64,000 nucleotides of DNA from Rhynchopus sp. YZ270_cl-10. Lineage: Eukaryota; Euglenozoa; Diplonemea; Diplonemida; Diplonemidae. Positions 52,495 to 62,349 of this stretch are shown one piece after another. Position numbers and translations under genes: made by a program. Below the pieces are notes generated by a model, which was not told the DNA's origin, did no database searches, and saw only the letters and a list, made by a program, of their open reading frames with translations. The stretch is taken from NCBI GenBank assembly GCA_964035575.1, contig OZ037917.1, forward strand, positions 186,001 through 250,000. Reading direction: 5' to 3'. Each line of letters opens with the position of its first letter. Position 1 is the first letter of the stretch.

Positions 52495-53174
52495 TGCGCC
52501 TGCTATGCGCTATCTATGCTAGCCTCAGTGTGTCTTGTTGCCACACCTTTCTTTGGGGTGAAGGATGACGGCAGGGGTGTGTATTTGAAGGGAAACAAAG
52601 GTCGTACATTTTTTTTGTTACGTTTACTCTTTGTTACTTTTTTTGCGTTTTTTTGGAACCCCACTGGGGGAAAAAAATCTTTACTCAGTGACTGTGTCGC
52701 CAGAATCACTTTTTTTTGTCAGACTTCGCTAGCACAGTTCATGGGGGGGGTAGACTAGGGGGGGTTTTGAGTATTGAATACAAGGGAGAATCCCGGCAAA
52801 ACTAAAACAGGGGGATATGGGGAAGAAAGACATGGTGCACAGCACCACTTGGTGTGAACACATGCCACAAACGAAGTGTACAAGAAACACCTTTGGTGTT
52901 TGAGTTAGGGCACTCTGAAGAAATACTGTGTGGCGAATACAGGGGAACTGGGAGAAGACAGGCTTACCAGGAGACGCCACGTGCGAGCAACTAGTATCGC
53001 TCATGTGCGCATCTATGTCTTTGTTGGTGCGGCAATGGGCCATCCGAGGCGCGATGGGGGATCAGTTATCACTTCACAGACTTTTGTGTCAACATTCTTT
53101 TGTCGCAACGATCGGCCAAATACTTCTAGCGAGACGAACAACGTTCAACTATTTTTTTTTTGGACTCCCCGAAT
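52495..53174. other. Intergenic spacer
   Basis: No gene or dispersed repeat recognised. Confidence 0.4.
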
Positions 53175-53897
53175 TCACTCCTCCTCTTCCTCCTCCTCCT
53201 CCTCCTCTTCTTCCTCTTCCTCGTCATCATCTTCTTCAACCACTTTTGGTTTCTTTCTGTACACTGGTGGCGGCGGCGGGGTTCGGTCCATCACTTGAGG
53301 CAGCACACTGTTTCCATTTTTTTTTTTTTTTGTAAAATTTTAAAAAAAATTGACAAAGCCATACCCCGTCTGGAGGAATGATGCCACGCCGTAGGCAAGC
53401 GGAAGATGTCTACTTAACTCGCCAAACTCGCCAAATCCGTTATCCTTCGCAAAGGTACGAAGCTCTGCTGTTGTATAGTAGGTGTTGACCTCCTGCTTCG
53501 TGAGCGTGTTGTCCGGCACGTCGGGGCGAGGGGTGGGCACAACCTCCACAGGCTTCCGCTTCCTGGGGGACCTTTTTGGCGACTGCTTCTGCGGCGACCC
53601 CTTCACCGGGGAGCCCTTCTTCACCACATCCAGCTTCCTCAAATCCGCTTTCAGACGCTTCTTCTGTGTCTCCAGTTCCTCGATCTCTCCACGCAGGTCA
53701 ACCAAATCCTCGCGCTTCCTCTTCAGCTTCTGGTCCGTCCGCTCCTGCTCTTTAATAATCTTCCGTGCATCTGCCGTCAATGTAACCGCCTTGGTGGGAG
53801 ACCCTTTTGAGCCTTTTGTCGGCGACGTCTTTCTTGGTGAAGACTTCTTCGGGGATGCCTTCTTTGCGGGTTTCTTCGCAGGTTTTTTACCAGGCAT
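53175..53897 (-). CDS. Basic SPKK-type chromatin-like protein with acidic tail
   Basis: 204 residues from exons 53365-53897 and 53175-53256. The start is the ATG of MPGKKPAKKPAKK; the upstream open frame is excluded. Residues 1-36 and about 90-120 hold repeated SPxK/SPRK-like units (SPKKSSPRKTSPTK, GSPVKGSPQKQSPKRSPRK) typical of H1-like minor-groove binders. Between them is a charged, heptad-like helix (about 45-88). A short folded region (LTKQEVNTYYTTAELRTFAK) precedes the exon end. A 108-nt intron (GTATGG...GTACAG) is needed to reach the second exon, which encodes KKPKVVEEDDD and a run of glutamates to the stop. Without splicing the protein would end YGFVNFF. The acceptor is the only one keeping the acidic tail in frame; one earlier AG would give a different short tail. 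Confidence 0.7.
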
Positions 53898-53959
53898 TGT
53901 TCCGGGTTGTTTCTGTTCTGATTTGGTCGTTTTAAAGAGAGAGGGGGAGAAATAATAAA

Positions 53960-54050
53960 GTGAAGTTATTAATGCAGGCACCTCCGACTGACCCACGTAC
54001 GATGCCAGCCATCCGGATGAAAGCACAAGTACCCTGCGGCCAACAACAGA
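53960..54050 (-). repeat. R2 dispersed repeat
   Basis: Plus strand GTGAAGTTATTAATGCAGGC, ACCTCCGACTGACCCACGTA, CGATGCCAGCCATCCGGATG and AAAGCACAAGTACCCTGCGG. Starts 63 bp upstream of the ATG at 53897. Confidence 0.8.
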
Positions 54051-54063
54051 TAATAAAAAAAAG

Positions 54064-54140
54064 AAAAGTTTATAAGATGATCCTAAGCCTCTCTGTGCTT
54101 AGTCTGATTAGATTACTTACCTCTCTGTGCTTAGTCACCT
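54064..54140 (-). repeat. R1 repeat with internal duplication
   Basis: Plus strand AAAAGTTTATAAGATGATCC, TAAGCCTCTCTGTGCTTAGT and, 36 bases after the first, a second CCTCTCTGTGCTTAGTCACC. Confidence 0.7.
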
Positions 54141-54197
54141 ATCATATTCGTTATCGCACGGCATCTCCTGGCTTCCACAAGTTTGTTGTAAAAAAAA

Positions 54198-54313
54198 GTT
54201 GGGTTGAAATACAAAGCCCTCTCGTGAACAGTGTATGGTATGACTGGATGTTCCTGGGGGTGGACACCCCAACCATGCAGTCCTACAATCCATTTTGTGG
54301 TTGATATCTGATA
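54198..54313 (-). repeat. R5 dispersed repeat
   Basis: Plus strand GTTGGGTTGAAATACAAAGC, CCTCTCGTGAACAGTG, GGGGGTGGACACCCCAACCA and CCATTTTGTGGTTGATATCT. Confidence 0.8.
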
Positions 54314-55030
54314 TGTGTGAAAAAAAAAATGGATGGGGTTACCGAGTTTTGTTAAAGAGCTAAAAAAGTCGAAAGAAGTCCAAACACCCTCATTGAGAAA
54401 CGGAACTCAATGGAAATGCATGGGAAGTTAAAGCGGGATTTGAATATATCGAGAGGGGATTGTGTGTTTGGACCGCTCAAGAAGAACATTGCAAAAAAGA
54501 AAAAAAAGTGAAGATGAGTTAAAAGCGCAAAAAACCATCACCGGGGGAAGACCCGGAGGACGAAGGTGCTGGGATCAAAAGCAAATAAAACTCTGGTTGC
54601 CTGGACAGCCCCAAAGGTTTGTGCTTGAACCAACAAATATCAAGTTGCAAGTTCGCGAGAGCGTGACGTCCACTGTATCTGCACTACGCCCGTACGAAGT
54701 GCGGTTTACGAAACAAAGATTGCGACGACAGTTTGAGTGAATTGTGACAGAGGATGTGTTTACTGTATGCTGGGATACCCTGAAAGCTGGGAAAGGACGG
54801 TGTCAAATGGCATGCAGGTGACAGTCAGGCATTGCTCTCTGGGTGGTACCACTCATACAAATATATAAAAAAAGAAGAAAAATCATGAACAAGAAAAAAA
54901 GGCCCCTTTTGGCGAATATTGCTTCGGGACAGTGCAGCCAGTAAAAAGGCAGCCATACTGACAGAAGATATCCAGAAAAGGTTGGCAAAACAAAAGCTGC
55001 TTACTTTTAAGCATTTTTTTTTTTTTTTGG

Positions 55031-55038
55031 ACGATACC
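55031..55038. repeat. Left target-site duplication ACGATACC
   Basis: Exact 8-bp copy of 62335-62342, on the other side of the insertion 55039-62334. Confidence 0.9.
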
Positions 55039-55356
55039 CAGGGGTGTCGCTAATTCGGGTCCAGGGTCCCGACTTTTTCAAAACCAAAAAAAAAATTTGC
55101 ACCCCTAGTAAAATCTGTGTAGGAAAAAAAAAAATTTGCACCTAATACAGGGTGGGTTTAATGTGTTAACAACTTGTTCTTTTTTTAAGTGAGAGGCCAC
55201 CGTGAACTCGGTTGTGTCAGAACGTTCCAAAAACGAGGTTTTTGGGGGTCAGGGAAAATCCCCAGGTGCCGCCCTCACCCCGCGAAGATTTTTTTTTTTT
55301 TGGGTGGGATTTCCAGATTTACCTTACCCCGCCTTACCCTTCTTTTTTGCAAACCG

Positions 55357-55670
55357 GGGTTTCCTTAGTAAAGGTACCATAGCGTGTTTTTGCGCACACA
55401 TGTGACTCCACCGTGGAGAGCAATCGGCTCGCGCAATCAAAAGAACGCAGAGAAAAAGGAAAAGACAAAAAGACAAAAGTTGGGTACCGTACGCCTGCGG
55501 CGCTACCGTTCTCAGTCAAGAACACCACAATTTCATCTGAAGCTGTGTTTTCAGACTTGAACATGACCCTTGTTTACGAGAATCGGCAGTCTCGAAAAGT
55601 GCACAGGAATAAAAAATGGTGAAAACTTAAATACCGAAAACTCGTCCATTTTTCCAAAATGACCCCATCA
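55357..55670. repeat. Direct repeat unit 1 within transposon
   Basis: GCGCACACATGTGACTCCAC, CGTGGAGAGCAATCGGCTCG and AACACCACAATTTCATCTGA recur in 55763-56090 in the same order, with indels. Confidence 0.8.
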
Positions 55671-55762
55671 CTTTCTGCAATTGCACCGCATCGGACGATG
55701 CAATCAACAAAAACGCCCAAAAACGCCTCCCTTTTTTTCGTGATCTGGGAACATGCTTGCAA

Positions 55763-56090
55763 GGGTTTCCTTGCTAAAACCAGAGAATCTCATACTTCAT
55801 AGTAAGGGTACTTTAGCGTATTTTAGCGCACACATGTGACCCCACCGTGGAGAGCAATCGGCTCGCACAATCAAAAGAACGCAGAGAAAAGGGAAAGGGA
55901 AAAAGACAAAAGTTGGGTACCGTGCGCCTGCGGCGCTACCTACTGTTCTCAGTGGTGTCAAAAACACCACAATTTCATCTGAATTTGGGTTTTCAGACCT
56001 GAAAATGACCCATGTTTAAGAGTATGGGTTCATATTTTGTGAAAATTTAAGTCACTAAAAGTTTGTCCATTTTTCCGTATATCCCCCACC
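55763..56090. repeat. Direct repeat unit 2 within transposon
   Basis: Diverged copy of 55357-55670, about 406 bp downstream, with the same landmarks and ending CCATTTTTCC. Confidence 0.8.
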
Positions 56091-56172
56091 ACAGCCTGGG
56101 ATTGGCTCGGAAATGCCACAAAACACTGTTTTTTCGCCCCCTGCACGGTGCAGTCTGTCCTGGAAATGTCGG

Positions 56173-56302
56173 ACCCTTTTGTCGGAGTCCGAGGGGGTCC
56201 GACAGTCGGACCCCCTGAGTCCGACAGTCGGACTCAGGGGTCCGACTGTCGGACTCACAGTCGGACCCCTGAGTCCGACTGCCGGACCCTGGGGTCCGAC
56301 AG
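56173..56302. repeat. GTCGGAC palindrome cluster, left
   Basis: Repeated GTCCGACAGTCGGAC and AGTCCGACTGTCGGACTC units, each near-palindromic. Matching cluster at 62065-62195 near the right end. Confidence 0.85.
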
Positions 56303-56307
56303 GCACA

Positions 56308-56410
56308 CCCAGGTGCCCAGGTGCCCAGGTACCCAGGTACCCAGGTACCCAGGTACCCAGGTACCCAGGTACCCAGGTACCCAGGTACCCAGGTACCCAG
56401 GTACCCAGGT
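56308..56410. repeat. 8-bp satellite (CAGGTACC)n
   Basis: About 12 CAGGTACC/CAGGTGCC units. Adjacent sequence repeats a related AGGAACAGGTACCCAGGA. Confidence 0.9.
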
Positions 56411-57849
56411 CCAGGAACAGGTACCCAGGAACAGGAAAAAAGTCGTGAAAGAGCAACCACAGCTCCACATGACAAACACAAAAGTGTCAGTCACGTGGGG
56501 CATTCATGCACTGAGGAGATAATGATCCAACAATTTACAAGAAAGATTACTTAACCTACTGCTGGAGATTGCCAGGTCGTAGTAACACACAAAGTGTGCC
56601 TCCGTTCGGGAAGACCGGATATTCTAGAGACCAAAAAGGCCTCAAGAATATCTTCCGGTAGTCAAGGTAGAACCGAGTGAACGGCCCAAGACCCCCGTGG
56701 AGAAGTTAAATGTTGTAATGCTATCAAGTAGAAACTGCGAACACTGTCTTACCCTCCTCAATGCATGGTGGAAGATGTCTTTGACAACCAATATCCTGTA
56801 CCCAGGTACCCATATTCCCAGACCCACGCAGTACCACGTCGCAGTACTACGCAAAATTTACCACCAGACCCTGTCTTCGTGCACCTGAAGTGCAACGCCG
56901 CAGACAGGCCAAACATGCGTTGGACTCAGAGGAATGCCCGCTGTGCAGGCATCAAACATGAGAACCAACTCCCAGCAACAAGGGGCGCCTTTTGGCGGGC
57001 GTTGTTGAGGGTGTTTGGGGTGCAAAGTTTTCCACAATTTTGATGCGCGGGTACAGAAGTGTTGTCTTGTTCTTTCATCTCTAGGAATGTAAATGTCAAT
57101 CGCGTTTAACTACCACGAGGGCTTGTTTAGTGAACCCACGAGGGGTCGAAGGGGGTTGGTTATCCCATATCTATCAAAGGTTGTGTCGACCAGGCGAAAC
57201 CACTATGTTACGCTGTACGTTGTTAAATCCGAAGAAATAACACTTTAGCAGCCGCAGGAAGCTTGCTAAAAAGAGTGCCTCACGCTACACAAACCACCAC
57301 CCGCGATTGACTTAGATGTTATAACAAAGAGAATTCAGAACAAAACAACACCCTGCCCCATACACACTAAATTGTCATGCTTCAAGAGCATGCCTGGGCC
57401 AAAATTACTGTGACAAAAAGGCAACAAAACCACCCACAAGGAGTGTGAATTGTGCACTGGTTTTCTGGGGGAACGCAATATTTTCTTGTGCCTCGTCCTC
57501 CGCAAGCAGAGGACAGACTTTCCGGAAGGTTTCCAAAGTCGAATTTCTTGCACTAGCTATGCTCCCTGGGTTAAATGGCAATAGCAGTGACTGACAAAGT
57601 GTACCCATCCCCCTTCCACCCCAGATCTTAGTCCGCAAACTCAGAATGGATTGATGCGGGTGATACTCTTTGGATTTTGAGTTGCTGAATGTCGGAGACG
57701 CGGCGAGGCTTCTCATCACAATCGCAGATGCAGTTCAGATTTCACGATCCTGTGATGAGTGTAAATGTGGAGTGTGATTAATGAATGAAATGTATGGTGT
57801 AGAAACGCAGTTATCGGGAAAGGTGAGGTTAATGTGGTAAAAAAAGTGG

Positions 57850-58717
57850 ATAAAACTCGTGTAATTTTGTGAATTCCCACAAAGGTGGGTGATAATGTGC
57901 CCTTTTGTCACTCAATTGTAACCGAGAATGTATGGGAGAATGAAATTTTATTTCCCAACCCAACAACAACGATAAAGCGTGAAGACAATAAATGAAATCA
58001 AAGCGGAATAAATTTGAGGTTTTGTGAGGCACTCAACGAGTGTGCCGGCTCTGTGGCGTCACGGAGCCACCAACACTCCCCAGTCATTTTTCCTGCGCTT
58101 CCAGGAAAACTCGCGTTTGCGACCAGGCCGAAACGAAAAAATTTAATTCACAGCAAACAGGTGTGAGGGAGAAGAAAAGAAAGTGAACAAAAACGAAAAA
58201 ACAATGTTTTTCTGAAATGTGATGTTGTTGGGGTGGGGAGAATAAAACAGTTCCAGAAAAGCTCCTGCGTCGGTTTTCTTTTGGTTAAAAATATCACTCA
58301 GTAAAAAAAAGAACTTTTTCATCACTCCCCTCAAACACCCTCAAACACTGCCAAAACGAAGAAGGACAGGATGTCTGACACTTACGGATACCAAGTCTCA
58401 GCGGGTATGAGAAGCAAGGAGGTGTACAAGAAGAAATGGGACGAGTTCTTGCGGTTTTCAAACCTCGAGCGACTTGGTCCGCTTTGTATTGACACGGACC
58501 TCGACACCCCGACATGTACTGGCTTTTGAGAAAGGCAGTCGGTTCCTCGGTAGATTGCATGCAAGTGAGGGAATATCCATCTGCTTGGAAGACGTCAAAA
58601 CACCAAACATAGTATTTCGCGACATAAAGGGCAGATCAAATACTCACTGCCTTACATTCTCGGTTACAATTGAGTGACACAAAGGGCATATAATCTGCAA
58701 AATTACACGAGTTTTAT
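57850..58717. mobile_element. Nested inverted-repeat element, 868 bp
   Basis: ATAAAACTCGTGTAATTTTG (57850-57869) is the exact reverse complement of 58698-58717. Inside is a short plus-strand ORF (58371-58529). Its flanks have no obvious target duplication. Confidence 0.55.
58371..58529 (+). CDS. Short ORF, WDxFLRF protein fragment 1
   Basis: 52 codons starting MSDTYGYQVSAGMRSKEV and continuing YKKKWDEFLRFSNL. It resembles the ORF at 60149-60376 (YRKTWDDFLRFNRL), on the opposite strand 1.8 kb away. The Y-[KR]-K-x-W-x-x-F-x-x-F pattern is what one sees in the N-terminal core-binding domain of tyrosine recombinases such as Crypton transposases, but only this block is present. Probably a transposase remnant; confidence in function is low. 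Confidence 0.35.
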   Translation: MSDTYGYQVSAGMRSKEVYKKKWDEFLRFSNLERLGPLCIDTDLDTPTCTGF

Positions 58718-59228
58718 TTCACTGAGTTGTACCGTTTTGGGCCGCTGTAATTGTGCTGTAATTGTGGTGTAATTGTGGTGTAATTGTGGCGTGATTGTGC
58801 TCAGTTTTGGTCAGTTCTGCTCAGTTCTGCGTAAGTGTGTGTACGTGTGCGTAAGTGTACGTAAGTGTGCGTAAGTGTTGGTACTTGTGGGTACGTGTGT
58901 GTAAGTGTGCAAAAACGGATTTTTTTGTTTTCTGCATGTTTCTCCTGCTCTCTTATCTTAAATTTAGTGCCCAATAATGCTGAAGGTCGGCCAACAAGAC
59001 TTTGATAACATTTCTCTTAATATTGCACTTTTTTTGGCGTGGCTGCATAACCGATTCCCCGCGTTTCTACCAGTTGTCATGCCGGTTAGGGGGGCATTCA
59101 CGTGTTGAAAAAAAATTGTTTTCGTTGGTGAATCTTTTAAACGCCGGCATTTGCATTTCCGGAATCCGTCCGGCCAGTGATGGGGTCAATTTGCCGAAAT
59201 GGACACGTTCTCGTTGTTGGTCAATTCC

Positions 59229-59304
59229 GCAGTATACACAGTATACACAGTATACACAGTATACACAGTATACACAGTATACACAGTATACACAGTATAC
59301 ACAG
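59229..59304. repeat. 9-bp satellite (CAGTATACA)n
   Basis: About eight 9-bp CAGTATACA units, just before the TACAG array. Confidence 0.9.
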
Positions 59305-59315
59305 GGGATTGGGAG

Positions 59316-59615
59316 TACAGTACAGTACAGTACAGTACAGTACAGTACAGTACAGTACAGTACAGTACAGTACAGTACAGTACAGTACAGTACAGTACAG
59401 TACAGTACAGTACAGTACAGTACAGTACAGTACAGTACAGTACAGTACAGTACAGTACAGTACAGTACAGTACAGTACAGTACAGTACAGTACAGTACAG
59501 TACAGTACAGTACAGTACAGTACAGTACAGTACAGTACAGTACAGTACAGTACAGTACAGTACAGTACAGTACAGTACAGTACAGTACAGTACAGTACAG
59601 TACAGTACAGTACAG
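59316..59615. repeat. Perfect 60-copy TACAG satellite
   Basis: 300 bp of TACAG with no interruption. It lacks stop codons in all frames and generates spurious long ORFs on both strands. Confidence 0.97.
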
Positions 59616-60148
59616 AGGTCACTTACATGTGGTGGCATGCTTCCCTGTAGGGTGGTGTACCATTTTTTTCCCCAGCGTAATTTCGGTGTAATTGTGTGTA
59701 ATTGTGGTGTAATTGTGGTTAGTTGTGGTTAGTTGTGTGTACTTGTGCTGAAACTGTACTGGAATTGTGCCTAATATAGGCACAGCTCAGGTGAGTATGG
59801 TGCTAGCTGTGCCCAGTAGTGTCATAGGCAAAACGGTACATGAGTTAGATAATTATTATCTCATGAAATAAAGTGAACATTATTTCACGAGGTGGTGGGT
59901 GACTCAAACTGGGGCTCAACTTCACGAAGCGAGTGGAGTTCAGCATTTTGATTTCATGAGTGAAATGAGTGTAATCATAAAAGTGATGTCACGAGCGATA
60001 GCGAGTGGGTATCACGTATTCCAGTTTGCGAATCACCCATCAGTTAAATAATGTTCACTTTAGTTTTCGATACGTAATTTTATACCACGCGTGAAAAACG
60101 TAAACAGGTGAAAAAGTGAGTGAAATAAGATTCGTTTTATTTCACGTT

Positions 60149-60376
60149 TTATTTCACGCAAATCGTGAAGGATTGGGTGGGGGAGTGAAATAAAAGATCA
60201 CGGAGGGATCTGAAGGACACGACGTGTTCTTCCCTGGGCTCGTTCGCTCCTGAAAGTCTGTTGAAACGGAGGAAATCGTCCCATGTTTTCCTGTACTGCA
60301 CACCACTGTTCATGTCGTCGAACAAGTTGTCATATGCATCCTCCATCTCCGCAAACTTGCGCGTGGGTTTAGGCAT
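60149..60376 (-). CDS. Short ORF, WDxFLRF protein fragment 2
   Basis: 75 residues from MPKPTRKFAEMEDAYDNLFD through YRKTWDDFLRFNRL to SFTICVK. It is related to the plus-strand ORF at 58371-58529 in the WDxFLRF block. The open frame upstream to 60601 is repeat-derived and excluded. Possible tyrosine-recombinase-like fragment of a nested element; unproven. Confidence 0.35.
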   Translation of the reverse strand: MPKPTRKFAEMEDAYDNLFDDMNSGVQYRKTWDDFLRFNRLSGANEPREEHVVSFRSLRDLLFHSPTQSFTICVK

Positions 60377-60505
60377 GTGTGTAAGAGGCAATAAATAATC
60401 TGTAATTTGAAGTGTGGTGGTGTGAGGGGTGGAGCGTGGGCTCAACGTTCCACTGTTTACACCTATAAATACGTTTTTCACTTGTGGAATAAAATTACAT
60501 ATTGA

Positions 60506-60650
60506 GTGAAATAAGAACATTTTCTTGCACTTGCCACTAAAAAGGCACCCTCGTGACTCTCTCACTCTTATTCCCCTCGCTTCGCTCGGGAAATAACGCA
60601 CTCGGGCACCTTTTTAGTGGCGCGTGAAATAAAATAGTTCTTATTTCACT
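60506..60650. repeat. Inverted repeat with GTGAAATAA motifs
   Basis: GCCACTAAAAAGGCACCC (about 60533) faces GGGCACCTTTTTAGTGGC (about 60604), flanked by GTGAAATAAGAAC and GTTCTTATTTCAC. The GTGAAATAA/TTATTTCAC word recurs many times between 58710 and 60660 in both orientations. Confidence 0.7.
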
Positions 60651-61375
60651 CGAATAAATAGTTATTATCTCACGGGCAATAATGGTGTGCTGCGTTTTCG
60701 AAATTCCTACAGTATATTTGACAAATGATGTATGACCACCTAGTACGGGGCGTCAAGGTTGGGTATGGTGAACAGTTCCTCGAAGTCCTATGACTGCAAC
60801 CCTTTTGGTTGCATGCGCAGATCTCCTCCACATTGCTTTTGCGCCTACTCTCGGCATGGGTTTTGTTTTGTTCTTTGTGTGCGGAGATAATGTCTACTGT
60901 ATTTTGTGTAATCTCCAGGAAGGAATTTCGAAAACGCGGCTAAACATTATTACACAAGTGAGATAAAAAATTGTTGGCTCTCTCTCTGTTGTTTTGGCTT
61001 TTGTTTTTTTGTCTATTTGTGACGAGGCCTGGAACACCTGAACATAGGCATATCTGGAAAATCTATCTGAGGTGTGGCAAATTAAATATATTCAAGCGTG
61101 TGGTTGAGGCGCACCTAAACATAAGTAAGTGCCAAGTCTGAACATTTATTTTCAGAGGCCTTAGTGAGGCTGTTTCGGCCTCGTTGCATTGTATCATGAT
61201 GTAATAAGGTTCACATACTTTCGATTCAAAGAAGAGAAAGCACACAAGAAAATAAAATGCTGCAAACCACTGGGTGTGTTGTTTGCATCTACACAAGTAA
61301 CTGAAAGTTAAACATTTACATACCTTGTCTTCCCCGTAGCCTCCGCCTTCGCTGCTGTCAAGCTGCCTTCTCTTG

Positions 61376-61668
61376 GTACCCAGTACCCAGTACCCAGTAC
61401 CCAGTACCCAGTACCCAGTACCCAGTACCCAGTACCCAGTACCCAGTACCCAGTACCCAGTACCCAGTACCCAGTACCCAGTACCCAGTACCCAGTACCC
61501 AGTACCCAGTACCCAGTACCCAGTACCCAGTACCCAGTACCCAGTACCCAGTACCAGTACCCAGTACCCAGTACCCAGTACCCAGTACCCAGTACCCAGT
61601 ACCCAGTACCCAGTACCCAGTACCCAGTACCCAGTACCCAGTACCCAGTACTCAGTACCCAGTACCCA
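61376..61668. repeat. 7-bp satellite (GTACCCA)n
   Basis: About 42 GTACCCA units in 293 bp, with one 6-bp unit near 61552 and one GTACTCA variant near 61648. Confidence 0.95.
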
Positions 61669-62064
61669 AATTGGTCGCCCCCTGGTTGGTCGAGAACCTA
61701 AAAATGCAAAAAAACGCAAAATTCATGTGTTTTGACCATGTCTGGGTACACCAAATACACACCTCTGAACAAGCCTATACCCAGTAGTAGGCAACAAGCG
61801 CTATTTTTTGACCAAGAAAAAAAAAATCCCCCAAAAATTGGGTGTAGTAGGTCATAAAATGGCCCAAAAAATCCAAAGAAAACCTCAGATTGACCAAACA
61901 ATGAAAAAAATTTTCAAGTCAAATTTTCAGCCAAAATACGGCTATTTTGGTTATACCATGTGTACTGTAGTGGCTATACAAGGCGATTTTCGGCCAAAAA
62001 AATTTTTTTTGGCCAAAAAAAAAATTTTTTTTTCGGCCCAAAAAAAAAAAATTTTTTTTTTTTG

Positions 62065-62195
62065 GGTCCGACTGTCGGACCCCAGAGTCCGACAGACGGA
62101 CTCCAGAGTCCGTCTGTCGGACCCCTGAGTCCGACTGTCGGACTCAGGGAGTCCGACTGTCGGACTCAGGGGGTCCGACTGTCGGACTCAGGGGG
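62065..62195. repeat. GTCGGAC palindrome cluster, right
   Basis: GGTCCGACTGTCGGACC and GAGTCCGACTGTCGGACTC units, near-palindromic, matching 56173-56302 at the other end of the transposon. Confidence 0.85.
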
Positions 62196-62334
62196 TAAGT
62201 CCGTTATTTACACACTCCAAGCACGACAGACCGCACCGTGTGGTAATGGAAAAAAAAATCCCCACGTAAAAAAAAAAATTTGCACCCCGATTTCAGATTT
62301 TTCAAAAAATTCCCCAAAATTAGCGACACCCCTG

Positions 62335-62342
62335 ACGATACC
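62335..62342. repeat. Right target-site duplication ACGATACC
   Basis: Exact copy of 55031-55038. The stop codon of the neighbouring gene (62350-62352) is 7 bp away. Confidence 0.9.
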
Positions 62343-62349
62343 GTCAAAC

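Larger units (their letters stand above)
53898..55038. other. Intergenic repeat cluster
   Basis: R2, R1, R5 and a possible R3 fragment (54510-54560) lie in a row, all in one orientation, within 650 bp. No gene supported. Confidence 0.6.
55039..62334. mobile_element. hAT-like DNA transposon insertion, non-autonomous, 7.3 kb
   Basis: The left end CAGGGGTGTCGCTAATT and the right end AATTAGCGACACCCCTG are exact reverse complements over 17 bp, followed by looser similarity (TTTTTCAAAA, AAATTTGCACCCC). The flanking 8-bp ACGATACC duplication is perfect. CAGGG ends with 8-bp duplications are typical of hAT elements. Subterminal GTCGGAC palindrome clusters lie near both ends (56173-56302, 62065-62195). 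No transposase-like frame is present; contents are tandem repeats, a diverged direct repeat pair and nested inverted repeats. The insertion lies 7 bp beyond the stop of the gene at 62350-62889. Exact target copies suggest a young insertion. Confidence 0.85.

Noticed and set aside
59002-59732. Long YSTVQ-repeat frames on both strands
   Set aside because: Translation of the TACAG satellite, which has no stop codons in any frame.
59229-61668. Telomere or centromere sequence
   Set aside because: No TTAGGG-type repeats; the arrays are bounded within a transposon by a perfect 8-bp duplication.
61063-61735. Long frames of VLGTGYW / STQYPVP repeats
   Set aside because: Translation of the GTACCCA satellite.
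55039-62334. CRISPR-like or large virus-derived element
   Set aside because: Repeats are pure tandem arrays without spacers, and there are no capsid, polymerase or integrase genes; ends and 8-bp duplication fit a plain DNA transposon.
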